This document shows, piece after piece, positions 52,380 through 62,099 of a stretch of DNA of 64,000 bases. Origin of the DNA: Kribbella italica. GTDB taxonomy: Bacteria > Actinomycetota > Actinomycetes > Propionibacteriales > Kribbellaceae. Location of the stretch: NCBI RefSeq assembly GCF_014205135.1, contig NZ_JACHMY010000001.1, forward strand, positions 4,898,001-4,962,000, in the 5' to 3' direction. Each line of letters starts with the position of its first letter. Positions within the stretch are counted from its first letter, which is position 1. The translations under genes and the position numbers were made by a program. The notes beneath the pieces are model-generated. The model saw nothing but the letters and a program-made list of their open reading frames with translations, was not told the DNA's origin and searched no databases.

Positions 52380-53213
52380 CGATCGGCCGGTGCGTTGTTT
52401 GTACTGGCGGCTGAAGTACGGAACATCCGTGTAGCCCAGGGCCGCGGCGGTCTGGGTGACGGTCATCCCGCTCTCGGCCAGCAGCTGGTGGGCGCGGTCG
52501 ATGCGGGCCTGGATCAGGAACTGCGCCGGCGCTCTCCCGTACTGCGCCACGAACCGGCGAGTGAACTGCGCCCGCGACAGCGCGGCGTCCCGCGCCATCC
52601 CCGCCACCGACCAGTCCCGCCCGGGATCCTGCCGGATCGCCTGCGCCACGTCGTCGATCGCCTGGTCCGTCGTGGTGCGCCCGGTGTCGTGCGCGGCTTC
52701 CCAGACGATCGCGAGTAGTTGCCCCAGGCAAAGTTCGGCCTGCCGGTGACCCAGCGCGTCCTGCCGCCGGTACGCCGCGTCTGCCGCCTTGGCCAGCGCC
52801 CCGAGCAGCACGCGGTCCTGCACCTCACCCCACCGCGCCGCCGGCACGACGTCCGCCGTACGCCAAGCCGGTCGCCGTGCCGGCACGACGTCCGCCGTAC
52901 GCCATGCCGGTCGCCGCTCCCCCGCTCGCCAGTCGCCGGACTCCGGCTCGAAGTGCATGCCGAAGACCAGCAACCGGCGCTTGGGATCGTGACCCGCTGT
53001 CGGCGCATCCCCCGGCGCGAACACCGCGCAACTGCCCGGCGCCAACTCCTGGACCCGTCCGTCCAGCTCCAGCCGGCCGATCCCGTCCAGCACGCACCAC
53101 AGCAGGTGGTCGCCGAGCGGCGGTGACACCCACGTCCAGCCCGGCTCGCACCGCCAGAAGGTCGGCGGCGAGAGCAGTCGCACGCCGCTGCTGATCCCGA
53201 TCGGTTGCGCCAA
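52353..53213 (-). CDS. AraC family transcriptional regulator
   Basis: This 286-residue regulator has an N-terminal cupin-like sensor domain (DHLLWCVLDGIGRLELDGRVQELAPGSCAVFAPGD) and a C-terminal pair of helix-turn-helices (WSVAGMARDAALSRAQFTRRF and VTQTAAALGYTDVPYFSRQYKQRTGRSPSD). TTG 53213 is the start, preceded by AGAGGA at 7 bases. The linker contains a 13-residue tandem duplication (RPAWRTADVVPAR). It is divergent from a phytanoyl-CoA dioxygenase-family gene and probably activates it. Its last codons lie in a 36-bp repeat. Confidence 0.9.
   Translation of the reverse strand: MAQPIGISSGVRLLSPPTFWRCEPGWTWVSPPLGDHLLWCVLDGIGRLELDGRVQELAPGSCAVFAPGDAPTAGHDPKRRLLVFGMHFEPESGDWRAGERRPAWRTADVVPARRPAWRTADVVPAARWGEVQDRVLLGALAKAADAAYRRQDALGHRQAELCLGQLLAIVWEAAHDTGRTTTDQAIDDVAQAIRQDPGRDWSVAGMARDAALSRAQFTRRFVAQYGRAPAQFLIQARIDRAHQLLAESGMTVTQTAAALGYTDVPYFSRQYKQRTGRSPSDDRPVR
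52840..52917 (-). repeat. 39-bp in-frame tandem duplication within araC
   Basis: A 39-base unit beginning GCCGGCACGACGTCCGCCGT at 52840 is repeated at 52879 with few changes, duplicating 13 residues in the linker between the sensor and DNA-binding domains. Confidence 0.82.
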
Positions 53214-53292
53214 AAGTTCATCCTCTTGCGTCGTTCGTGCATCGCTGTTCGCGTTGCCGGCTTACAGACTAGAGGCAACCGAGGAGGCTGGG

Positions 53293-54126
53293 ATGAGCGT
53301 TTCGTCCAAGGAAGAGTTCGACCGCGACGGGTACACGCTGGTGCGCGGGCTGTTCAGCGCGGACGAGGCCGAGCGGCTGCGCGAGCACTACATGGTGCTG
53401 CGCACACGCGACCGGTACGCCAACGACCTGGTCGGGGTCGCGGCCGGAGCCCGCGACCCGCTCAAGCGGTACCCGCGGATGGCGCAGATGCACCGCTGGG
53501 ACGACGTGTCGCTGCAGTGGCTGATCGACGCGCGGCTCGACGAGGTGATGACCGGGCTGCTCGGGCGGTCGCCGTACGCCGTCCAGACGATGCTCTACTT
53601 CAAGCCGGCTGGGTCGCGCGGGCAGGCGCTGCACCAGGACAACTTCTACCTGAAGGCCGAGCCGGGGACGTGCGTGGCCGCGTGGATGGCGCTCGATCGT
53701 GTCGACGTCGCGAATGGGTGTCTCCAGGTCGTTCCCGGCAGTCACCGCTGGCCGATCCTGTGCACCGAGAAGGCCGACACTAAGGTCAGCTTCACCGACG
53801 TCACCGTGCCGCTGCCCGCGCCGGACGCCGCCGTACCGGTGGAGATGGAGCCCGGCGACGTGCTGTTCTTCCACGGCGCGCTGGTCCACGGCAGCGCGCC
53901 GAACGTCACCGAGGACCGTTTCCGGCGCGCGCTGATCGGCCACTACATCCAGGGCGAGGCCGAGCAGGTCGCGGAGTACTACCACCCGGCGCTGCGGATG
54001 GACGGTACGGCGCTCGACCTCGGTGTCTCCGTGGGCGGCGGCGCGTGCGGCGAGTGGGTGGAGACGGCGGACGGGCCGGTCGCCGTACTGACGGGGACGG
54101 AGTCGTTCTTCCGCAAGCACGAGTAG
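53293..54126 (+). CDS. Phytanoyl-CoA dioxygenase (PhyH) family non-heme iron oxygenase
   Basis: This 277-residue 2-oxoglutarate/Fe(II) oxygenase has the iron-binding HQD at 114-116, a second histidine His199 in FFHGALVHGSAPN, and the 2-oxoglutarate arginine around 211-212 in FRRALIGHYIQ. It hydroxylates an aliphatic substrate, possibly an acyl group or osmolyte precursor. ATG 53293 follows GAGGAGG. The divergent AraC-type regulator is its likely controller. The substrate is unknown. Confidence 0.9.
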   Translation: MSVSSKEEFDRDGYTLVRGLFSADEAERLREHYMVLRTRDRYANDLVGVAAGARDPLKRYPRMAQMHRWDDVSLQWLIDARLDEVMTGLLGRSPYAVQTMLYFKPAGSRGQALHQDNFYLKAEPGTCVAAWMALDRVDVANGCLQVVPGSHRWPILCTEKADTKVSFTDVTVPLPAPDAAVPVEMEPGDVLFFHGALVHGSAPNVTEDRFRRALIGHYIQGEAEQVAEYYHPALRMDGTALDLGVSVGGGACGEWVETADGPVAVLTGTESFFRKHE

Positions 54127-54127
54127 G

Positions 54128-54598
54128 TCAGGGGCGGAGGTGCTTGTCCTGGTCCCGCTCGTGGCGCAGGTAGAGCCCGGCGGCCGTCGACACGCTGGTG
54201 AACAGCCACGCCGCGACACCGGCGTCGTCGGCCACCCCGATGATCGGCAGCAGCTCAGGCAGTACGTCGATCGGCGACACCAGGTAGAGCACAGCGAAAC
54301 CCCACAACGCCATCCGGCTGGTCGGCAGCCCCGGGTACTCCCCGCGCCGGGCCGCTCCGATCAGCCGAGGCAGGGCCTTCGCCCGCTCGAACACGTCGCC
54401 CACCGGCTCCGGCTCTCCGCGCTCGCGCCTGCGCCGGCGTACGACCTTCTTCCGCCAGACCCCCAGCGCGGCCGCAGCCGCTCCCACCACCAGCAGGCCG
54501 ATCCCGAGCCCCACCGCCGGCACCCCGGCGACATCCCCGTCCCTGAAGACGAGCGTCACCAGCCCGATCAACGCCAGCAGTCCACCGAAGAACACCAT
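54128..54598 (-). CDS. DUF1232 (YkvA-like) membrane protein
   Basis: This 156-residue protein has two N-terminal helices (MVFFGGLLALIGLVTLVF and GLGIGLLVVGAAAAALGVW) and a basic cytoplasmic loop (KKVVRRRRRERG). The DUF1232 core follows, with YLVSPIDVLPELLPIIGVADDAG, the family's signature. The function of DUF1232 is not established. It is 1 base from the PhyH stop on the opposite strand. Confidence 0.85.
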   Translation of the reverse strand: MVFFGGLLALIGLVTLVFRDGDVAGVPAVGLGIGLLVVGAAAAALGVWRKKVVRRRRRERGEPEPVGDVFERAKALPRLIGAARRGEYPGLPTSRMALWGFAVLYLVSPIDVLPELLPIIGVADDAGVAAWLFTSVSTAAGLYLRHERDQDKHLRP

Positions 54599-54694
54599 CC
54601 ACCAACTCTAGAGGCGCACGCTCCCACCCACCGGTTCTTCCGTGTCCGGGATCTGGGGCGGGTGGAGCGGCGTGTCGGCGGTGTGGAAGACTGA

Positions 54695-55876
<1,182 letters not shown>

Positions 55877-55887
55877 GCCACCTGTCT

Positions 55888-55919
55888 CGAAGCCCCCGGC
55901 CACCTGGTCGGGGGCTTCG
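55888..55919 (+). terminator. Hairpin terminator after serC
   Basis: CGAAGCCCCCG and CGGGGGCTTCG form an 11-bp perfect stem with a 10-base loop, 11 bases after the serC stop. It has no T-run, like the other GC-rich terminator in this window. Confidence 0.8.
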
Positions 55920-56116
55920 CGCTTTCCCCTTGCCAGGACAGTCGGCCCAGCTGCTCGAGCCGGCGGCAGGTGGGACGTCGCGCAGACAGCAGGCAGGCCA
56001 AGCGCGGCAGCCCGCAGCGCCAGACCATCCCCTGCGCCCAGCACCACCACCGGGCGCCGCCGGCCCACACCCCAAGCGCCAGGGCTCCCGGCGCGTACCC
56101 ACGCAGCCCGAACCTG

Positions 56117-56203
56117 CACCACTCACTAACCCCCGCAACCGAGCACCGGCCACGCTCAAACCTCCCGCCGCAGCCCCTTTCTGACAAGGTTACTGAGTGG
56201 TGG
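56117..56203. repeat. Inverted-repeat element, copy 2
   Basis: CACCACTCACTAACC (56117-56131) faces its near-exact reverse complement GGTTACTGAGTGGTG (56188-56202) across 56 bases. Arms and spacing match copy 1 at 10.3 kb (57-base interior), and both interiors contain CACGCTCA. The stretch between this element and the serC terminator (55920-56110) shows no gene. Confidence 0.65.
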
Positions 56204-56250
56204 AGATCCGCTGGGCCCTCGCAAACATCGGCCCGGTACCGCGGATGCAC

Positions 56251-56785
56251 GCCCGGGAACCGGCAGGTCAGCGCCCGGGAACCGGCGGGCCTGTGCCCGG
56301 GAATCGGCGGGTCCCTGCCCGGAAACCGGCAGGTCCGTGCCGGAAACCAGCGCGCCCGTGCACGGGAATCGGCGGGGTCCTTGCCCGGGAACCGGTGGGC
56401 CGACGCCCGGGTGTCCCCGCCCGGGAACTGGCGGGCCGTGTCCGGGAATCGGCGGGCCCGTGCCCGGGAACCCGCGGGCCCATGCCCAGGAGCCGGCGGG
56501 CCGTGCCCGCACGCGATGGATCTCCGTCCGGGAACCGGTGGGCCGACGCCCGGGTGTCCCCGCCCGGGAACTGGCGGGCCGTGTCCGGGAATCGGCGGGC
56601 CCGTGCCCGGAATCCCGCGGGCCCATGCCCAGGAGCCGGCGGGCCGTGCCCGCACGCGATGGATCTCCGTCCGGGAACCGGTGGGCCGACGCCCGCATGC
56701 AATGGATGCACGTCCGGGAAGCCCGGGTGTCCCCGCCCGGCATCCGGCGGGTCCCCGGCCCGGGAACTGGCGGGTACACCGGGCA
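56251..56785. repeat. Minisatellite of about 22-bp units in 143-bp higher-order repeats
   Basis: Variants of GGGAACCGGCGGGCCTGTGC recur every 21-24 bases across this stretch. A larger period of 143 bases is visible: the marker GGGAACCGGTGGGCCGACGC occurs at 56387, 56530 and 56673, the third copy cut short. Open frames on both strands are Pro/Gly/Arg-rich artefacts of the repeat. No gene is seen from 56204 to 56964. Confidence 0.85.
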
Positions 56786-56964
56786 GGCCCCGGCCGACTC
56801 TCGCAGCTGGTTCCGCCGGTCCCCTCGCCCTTCGCATTTGATGGGTCAACCCGCGAAATGGTGGGCGATGGTCAACGCGGATGTGGGCAAGGCGGCGGGG
56901 AATCGCAGGGGCGCGCGGGTCGTGAGGCTGTCGTCTGCGGGGTGTCGTGCGGGGCCTGGGTGGG

Positions 56965-57606
56965 TCAGGCGGCGATGTACGACGTGATGATGGTGATCGC
57001 TACGGCGAGGACGAGGGTGTTGAAGAGGAACGCCAGGACACCGTGGGCTAGCACCTGGCGGCGCATGCGGGGTTTGGTGACGGTGATGTCGGTGGTGCCG
57101 AAGGTGGTGCCGACGGCGACCGCGAAGTAGGCGAAGTCGACCAAGGCCGGCTCCTCGTCGCCTGGGAAATCCAGGCCGCCGTCCTCGGCGTACAGACTCA
57201 CGTAGGCAACGGCGAAGCCGGACTGCAGCGACAGCCAGCTGCTCAGGACGGCGACAACACAGATCCCGAGCACCAGCCCTGACGGCACCCCCAGATCCCG
57301 CGCCTGCGGCATCGCGTAGACGGTCGCGATCAGGGCGAACGCCGCGGCCGCCTGCGAGAGTTGCTCCGGCGGCGACGCGAACAGCCGATCGGTCAACCTC
57401 CGTCGCCGCGAAGCCAGCGCGATCGCCCGCAGCCGCGCCGCGTCGGCTCCGCGGTACGCGTACCAGGTGAGCAGCAGATACCCGCAGGCGTAGAAGTCCC
57501 AGGCGGCCAGCACCCTCACCAAGGTGTCCCCCGGCACCAGCACGCACAAGAACGCCAACGGCGTCGACAACAACTGCCGAGAGGACTCACGATTCCACCA
57601 GCGCAT
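56965..57606 (-). CDS. DUF1345 family integral membrane protein
   Basis: This 213-residue protein has five hydrophobic segments and the DUF1345 core (LVDFAYFAVAVGTTFGTTDITVTKPRMRRQVLAHGVLAFLFNTLVLAVAI). ATG 57606 follows GGGAGG at about 8 bases; an upstream extension of the frame runs through repeat DNA and is not real. Function is unknown. The C-terminal helix pair resembles two-helix potassium-channel folds in arrangement, which is speculative. The gene is isolated between two minisatellite blocks. Confidence 0.85.
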   Translation of the reverse strand: MRWWNRESSRQLLSTPLAFLCVLVPGDTLVRVLAAWDFYACGYLLLTWYAYRGADAARLRAIALASRRRRLTDRLFASPPEQLSQAAAAFALIATVYAMPQARDLGVPSGLVLGICVVAVLSSWLSLQSGFAVAYVSLYAEDGGLDFPGDEEPALVDFAYFAVAVGTTFGTTDITVTKPRMRRQVLAHGVLAFLFNTLVLAVAITIITSYIAA

Positions 57607-57639
57607 GCTGCATCCTCCCAGCCCCGCGGTGAGCACGCT

Positions 57640-58800
57640 TGTGCGGGCGGCGCGCGGGGAGGCGAGGCGGCGCGCTACGCGGGCGGCGAGTGGTCGAGGA
57701 GCAAGTGTGCCGAACACCAGTGGCGACGGAGGTCCGCAGGGGCACCGGCGGGAGCGCGGGTCACCGGCGTGGGGCGGTCGTCGGGCGTGGGTGGTCACTG
57801 GCATCGGCGCGGGCGGTCGTCTGCGTGGGTGGCGTCGGCCGGCGCGGGCGGTCGTCGGCGCGGGGCGCTCATCGGCGCGGGCGCTCATCGGCGCGGGCGC
57901 TCGTCGGGCGTGGGTGGTCGTCGGGCGTGGGTGGTCGTCGGGCGTGGGTGGTCGTCGGCGCGGGTGGTCGTCGGGTGTGGGTGGTCACCGGCGTAGGTGG
58001 TCACTGGCGTAGGTGGCGTCTGCGTGGGTGGCGTCGGCCGGAGCGGGCGCTCGTCGGCGCGGGCGCTCGTCGGCGCGGGCGCTCGTCGGCGCGGGTGGTC
58101 ACCGGCGTGGGCGGTTTTCTGCGTGGGGTCGTCACCGGCATCGGCGTGAGGGGGCACGGGCGCGGGCGGGTCATGGTGATGCGCGGTTGTGTGGGTGGTG
58201 AGCGGAGGGACGAGGTGGCGCACGCAGTGCGCGGGCGGCGGGTGGGAGGGCAGGGTGTGCCGAAGCGCCAGGGGCAACGGAGGTCGGCACGGGCACCGGC
58301 GGGCGCGCGGGTCACCGGCCGGGGTGGTCGTCTGCGTGAGTGGTCGTCTGCGTGAGTGGTCGTCTGCGTGAGTGGTCGTCTGCGTGAGTGGTCACCGGCG
58401 TGAGTGGTCACCGGCGTGGGCGGTCGTCTGCGTGGGTGGTCGTCGGGCGTGGGTGGTCACCGGCGTGGGCGGTCGTCTGCGTAGGGGCGTCTGCGTGGGG
58501 GGTGGTCACCGGCGTCGGCGTGAGGGGCACCGGCGCGGGCGGGGTCGTGGTGAGCGCGCGGTTGTGTGGGTGGCGAGCGGAGAGGCGAGGTGGCGCACGC
58601 AGTGTGCGGGCGGCGGGTGGGAGGGCAGGTATGCCGAAGCGCCAGGGGCGACGTAGGTCGGCGCGGGGCACCGGCGGTCGCGGCCCACCGGTATCGAGTG
58701 GTCACGGCATGGGGGTGAGCGGGCATAGGCACCGGCATGGGGTGGTCACCGGTGTCGGGGTAGTCAGCGGTGTGCAGCCGGTCGCTCGTGTGGGACGGTC
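57640..58800. repeat. Composite minisatellite: 16-bp arrays plus a triplicated 120-150 bp module
   Basis: Short units close to TGGTCGTCTGCGTGAG repeat in arrays; from 58325 to about 58470 they run almost perfectly at 16 bases, while the stretch from 57780 to 58140 mixes 16- and 17-base variants. Between arrays lies a module containing GAGGTGGCGCACGCAGTG and CCGAAGCGCCAGGGGC, seen at about 58190-58320 and 58560-58690, with a diverged relative at 57640-57765. The period is not a multiple of three, so open frames here are artefacts. From 58801 to 59124 I see only further GC-rich sequence with a short GGTGCGGCGTGCCGGTGGT duplication (59079-59118) and no gene. Confidence 0.85.
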
Positions 58801-59124
58801 ACCGGCGTGAGCTGTGTGGCTGTGGGGGGACGCCGTGGGCGCCCGCGAGGGGTGGTTGGCGCGCTGCGCGGGAGGGGGCGGGTCGGGGTGGGCGCCCTGC
58901 GCGAGTAGCGGTGACGGCCGGGTCGCCCCGGATCGGCACCGGGCCACTGGGCGTTTGCACGCTGTGCGGCACGGGCTGGTCGCGGTGTGCGGGCGGTGGG
59001 CCGGGACGGAGGGTGGCGCGCCGGGACTGCCGAAGGCTGCCGAGGAATGCCGGGGGCTGGCGAGGGCAGGCGGCGGCTGGTGCGGCGTGCCGGTGGTTGG
59101 TGCGGCGTGCCGGTGGTCAGTAGA

Positions 59125-60243
59125 TCAGGCGGCTCGGCGGCGGCCGTGGGGGTCTGGTGGGGGTTGGCCGGTGAGGCGGGCGTTTTCGGCCATGCGGTCT
59201 AGGCGTTCGCGGCGGCCTGGGGGGAAGGTGAGGAAGGTGATGACGATGGCGAAGACGGCGGCGCCGATGAGGATCCAGCGGAGGTTGTGGGAACTCTTGG
59301 GGGCGCCGGAGTCTGCTGCGTCGGCGGCGGGGGTGGGGGTTGCTTTGGGGGTGGTGGGGGTGGCGGCGGGTTTGCGGGTGGGGACGGCGACCTCGTAGAT
59401 GGTCGAGGTTTTGCTGCCGATGATGATGGCGTTGCCGGAGTCGCTGAGGGCGATCGACTCGCCTTGGGCGGTGGGGGTGGTGGCGCGGGCGATGACGTTG
59501 GGTTCGTCGGACCACTCGACGGTGGCGACGTCGGTCAGGCTGCGCAGGACGGCGGTGCTGCCGTCGGGGAGGAAGGTGCCGTCGGTGACGCCGGCGGGGG
59601 CGTCGGCGATCTTGCTCAGTTCGTTGGTGCCTTCGCGGGAGGCCTGCTCGGGGCCGGCGTAGATGCCGGCCTTGCCGGAGCTGACCTTGGTGACGAAGAA
59701 CAGGCGCCGCGACTCGGGGTCGATCAGCAGTGTCTCGGCGTCGTGCGCGCCGTCGGGGTACTCGAAGTCGTAGCGGTGGAACTTCACGCTCTCGCTGTCC
59801 TCGAGGCTGCTCGGCTCGGGGATCGTGTAGACCTCGATCATCGAGCGGCTCTTCTTGTTGTCGCCGATGTCGGCGACGTAGATCGTGCCGCTCTTGTCGA
59901 CCGCGATCGCCTCGACGTCCTTGACCGGCGCCTTCAGGCCGAGCACCGCCTGGACCTTGCCCTCGTTGTCGATGCCGATCACCTCCGGCGACTCGCCGGA
60001 GTCGTTGACCGTCCACCAGATGCCCTCGTAGTTCTGGCTCCTGGCCAGACCTGAGGACTGGTCCACCCGGTCGTCCTTGATCGAGAACCGCTTCTTCGGC
60101 GCGGGCGGTGGATCCGCCGCCCGCTCGGCCTGGATCACCAGACCTTGGTCAGGAGTACCAACTGCTCCCGCCGGGAGAGCCGTTCCGGTCAGGCTGAGCA
60201 GGCTCGCCGCCGTCACGGTCAGGACTGTGCGCAGCAAACTCAC
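59125..60243 (-). CDS. Membrane-anchored beta-propeller-like surface protein
   Basis: This 372-residue exported protein has a signal peptide (LLRTVLTVTAASLLSLTGTALPAGA), a body of repeated strands with DVEAIAVDKSGTIYVADIGDN and GAHDAETLLIDPESRRLFFVTK, a Pro/Thr/Ala linker (about 285-325), and a C-terminal helix (WILIGAAVFAIVITFLTF) with a basic tail. The repeated Asp/Gly motifs resemble calcium-binding propeller or phytase-like folds, but no catalytic set is clear. GTG 60243 overlaps the stop of the upstream methyltransferase (GTGA). Confidence 0.75.
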   Translation of the reverse strand: MSLLRTVLTVTAASLLSLTGTALPAGAVGTPDQGLVIQAERAADPPPAPKKRFSIKDDRVDQSSGLARSQNYEGIWWTVNDSGESPEVIGIDNEGKVQAVLGLKAPVKDVEAIAVDKSGTIYVADIGDNKKSRSMIEVYTIPEPSSLEDSESVKFHRYDFEYPDGAHDAETLLIDPESRRLFFVTKVSSGKAGIYAGPEQASREGTNELSKIADAPAGVTDGTFLPDGSTAVLRSLTDVATVEWSDEPNVIARATTPTAQGESIALSDSGNAIIIGSKTSTIYEVAVPTRKPAATPTTPKATPTPAADAADSGAPKSSHNLRWILIGAAVFAIVITFLTFPPGRRERLDRMAENARLTGQPPPDPHGRRRAA

Positions 60244-61505
60244 GACACCGCCTCGCGGTCGAGATCCTGGACCAGCGTCGCCAGGCGGGGCGTGACCTGC
60301 CACGCGCCGACGAGCTCCTCGTACTCCGCCCGGACCTCAGGTCCCGCGGTCGCTCCGGTCCGGGCGGCGCGCAGCAGCAGGTTCCGCGGCGTGTGCTCAC
60401 TGTCCACGAACTGCACCACCTCCACCCGGTAGCCGACCTGTCGCAGCACCGCCGCACGCAACGAGTCCGTCAGCATGTCGGCGAGCCGCTCCCGAACGAT
60501 GCCATATCTCGTCATCAAGGCATAAGGCGCCGGTGGTACGACGCTCTTCAGCTGCTTTTGGATGTCGTGGTGACAGCAAGGTGCCGCGAGAACCAGCGGC
60601 GCCTCCCAGCCGACCGCCCGGGCGAGCGCGTCGTCGGTCGCCGTGTCGCAGGCGTGCAGCGCCAGTACGACGTCCGGCCGGACCTCCAGCTGCGCGTCGG
60701 CGATGGTCGCGTCGACGAACCGCAGGTGCTCCTGCCAGCCGAGTGCCGCGACCCGCTTGGTGTTGCGGGCACGGGCCGCCGGGTTGTGGTCGATCCCGGT
60801 CATCCGCACGTCGTGGCCGGCTGCCGTCAGCAGGTGGTACGCCGCGAGCGTGAGGTAGGCGTTGCCGCAGCCCAGGTCGACCACCTCCATCGGCCGACCG
60901 GTCGCGATCCGGCCCGCCGCGATCGCCTCGTCGAGGGCCGGCGCGAGCAGCTTGCAGAACTCCTCGATCTGCTTGTACTTCGACTGCCGCGACGGCTTGA
61001 CCTTGCCGTGGTGATCGCTGATCCCGAGCTCGACCAGGAACGGCGCGGCCGGGTCCAGCACCCGCTGCTTGGTCCGGTCGTGGTCGGTCCACTGCTCGCG
61101 ACTGTCCTGCTCGCGGTGCAGCAGCAGCTTGCCCTTCTTGGTGTACCGCAGGCGCAGCGTCTCGCCGGTCGTCTCGACGTGCCAGTTCCCGTACGGCGCG
61201 CGCAGCAGCTCGTCGACCACCTGCCCCGCCTCCGCGCTGTCGGCGGGTGCGTTGCGGGTGTGCGACTGCCGCTCGTCGAACTCGGTGACCTGCAGGTGAC
61301 GACCGGACTTGAGGTCGACGTACCGCAGCTCGACGCGGTGGTACGCCGGTGCCTCCGCACCCCGCCGCCGCCCGGATCCGATCGCGCGGACGAGGGTCTG
61401 CTGGGCGAGCAGAGCACCCCGGATCGCCCCCAGTGGCCCGGACTCTTCGTCCGTGGCCTCCGGGTCCATGTCCGGGGTCGAGACCGGCTCCAGCTCGGTA
61501 CGCAT
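60240..61505 (-). CDS. SAM-dependent methyltransferase, METTL25/Methyltransf_32-like
   Basis: This 421-residue protein has an N-terminal domain (about 1-180, with VELRYVDLKSGRHLQVTEFDERQ) and a C-terminal SAM domain with MEVVDLGCGNAYLTLAAYHLL, GIDHNPAARARNT, and the Cys/His cluster ALHACDTATDD...APCCHHDIQKQL typical of the METTL25-like family. In eukaryotes some members modify ribosomal proteins; the bacterial substrate is unknown. ATG 61505 follows GGAGA. Its stop overlaps the GTG of the propeller protein. Confidence 0.88.
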   Translation of the reverse strand: MRTELEPVSTPDMDPEATDEESGPLGAIRGALLAQQTLVRAIGSGRRRGAEAPAYHRVELRYVDLKSGRHLQVTEFDERQSHTRNAPADSAEAGQVVDELLRAPYGNWHVETTGETLRLRYTKKGKLLLHREQDSREQWTDHDRTKQRVLDPAAPFLVELGISDHHGKVKPSRQSKYKQIEEFCKLLAPALDEAIAAGRIATGRPMEVVDLGCGNAYLTLAAYHLLTAAGHDVRMTGIDHNPAARARNTKRVAALGWQEHLRFVDATIADAQLEVRPDVVLALHACDTATDDALARAVGWEAPLVLAAPCCHHDIQKQLKSVVPPAPYALMTRYGIVRERLADMLTDSLRAAVLRQVGYRVEVVQFVDSEHTPRNLLLRAARTGATAGPEVRAEYEELVGAWQVTPRLATLVQDLDREAVS

Positions 61506-61577
61506 CGGGCCATTGTCTCCGACCACTTCCTTCCGTCACAAAAGGGTCTCGCTCGGCCACTGTCCGGAGGGTTGTCG

Positions 61578-61943
61578 TCAGGCGAACTTCTCGTCCTCGC
61601 CGAGCAGGCCGAGGGCTCTCAGCCGGGTGATGATCCCGCCTGGTTGGCGGCCAAGAGCGGCCACGAGCTCTTCCAGCGTGGACTTTTCGTGCCACAGCTT
61701 GGCGAGGAGCTGCTCCTGGTCCTCGGTCCAGACGCGGAAGGCGTTCGGATGAGCCTTGCGGGCCTCCTCGATCTTGCGAGTCATCGAGCGGGCGCTGATC
61801 ACCTCCAGTGAGCGGATCCGGAGCTGGCGGTGGCGGCCGACCTCCTCGCCCTCGCGCCAGAAGACGACCACCCCGTCGTCGAAGGTCATCAGGTCGGCGG
61901 GGACGTCGCAGTAGTCGGCGTCCTCGAGCATCACGCGCAGCAT
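61578..61943 (-). CDS. Small protein with C-terminal Myb/HTH-like domain, function unknown
   Basis: This 121-residue protein has a short beta-rich N-terminal half (MLRVMLEDADYCDVPADLMTF, then VVVFWREGEEVGRHRQL) and a helical half beginning FRVWTEDQEQLLAKLWHEKSTLEELVAALGRQPGGIITRLRALGLL. The latter resembles a SANT/GcrA-like helix-turn-helix, so DNA binding is plausible. I do not know a named family. ATG 61943 follows GGAGG at 7 bases; the longer upstream frame is antisense to the ArsR gene. It is divergent from ArsR across a long palindrome. Confidence 0.72.
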   Translation of the reverse strand: MLRVMLEDADYCDVPADLMTFDDGVVVFWREGEEVGRHRQLRIRSLEVISARSMTRKIEEARKAHPNAFRVWTEDQEQLLAKLWHEKSTLEELVAALGRQPGGIITRLRALGLLGEDEKFA

Positions 61944-62040
61944 GGTTCTACCTCCAGGTGTTGGTTGCTCGCTCTCGTGAACAAGGTGCCGCGCGAGAGG
62001 CGATCCGATGACGCAACTTCGAGAGCTGTGGACAACAACC

Positions 62041-62071
62041 GCAAAGCTAGTTTGCAAAATAGCTTTGCAAA
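62041..62071. promoter_or_regulatory. Nested palindromic operator before the ArsR/MFS operon
   Basis: A 28-base near-perfect palindrome (62041-62068) has GCAAAGCTA/TAGCTTTGC outer arms around TTTGCAAA, with one mismatched pair. A second TTTGCAAA (62064-62071) overlaps its right arm. It ends 28 bases before the ArsR start and is the likely ArsR site. Confidence 0.75.
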
Positions 62072-62099
62072 GATGATTTGTAGTTCTAGAGTCAGCATC

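Noticed and set aside
52199-52426. Open frame with repeating DRCVERLSGATT
   Set aside because: It is created by the 36-bp tandem repeats and overlaps the araC 3' end in another frame.
56251-58800. Possible CRISPR array
   Set aside because: Units are contiguous, variable and lack unique spacers of constant length; no cas genes are present.
57639-58810. Several long open frames on both strands in the minisatellite region
   Set aside because: They are low-complexity (Gly/Arg/Val or Pro/Thr/His), repeat with a 16-base period, have no family features and overlap each other on both strands.
58770-59123. Plus-strand open frame of 117 residues rich in Gly/Arg/Cys/Trp
   Set aside because: Composition follows the GC-rich repeat background, including a short duplication; no domain or ribosome site is apparent.
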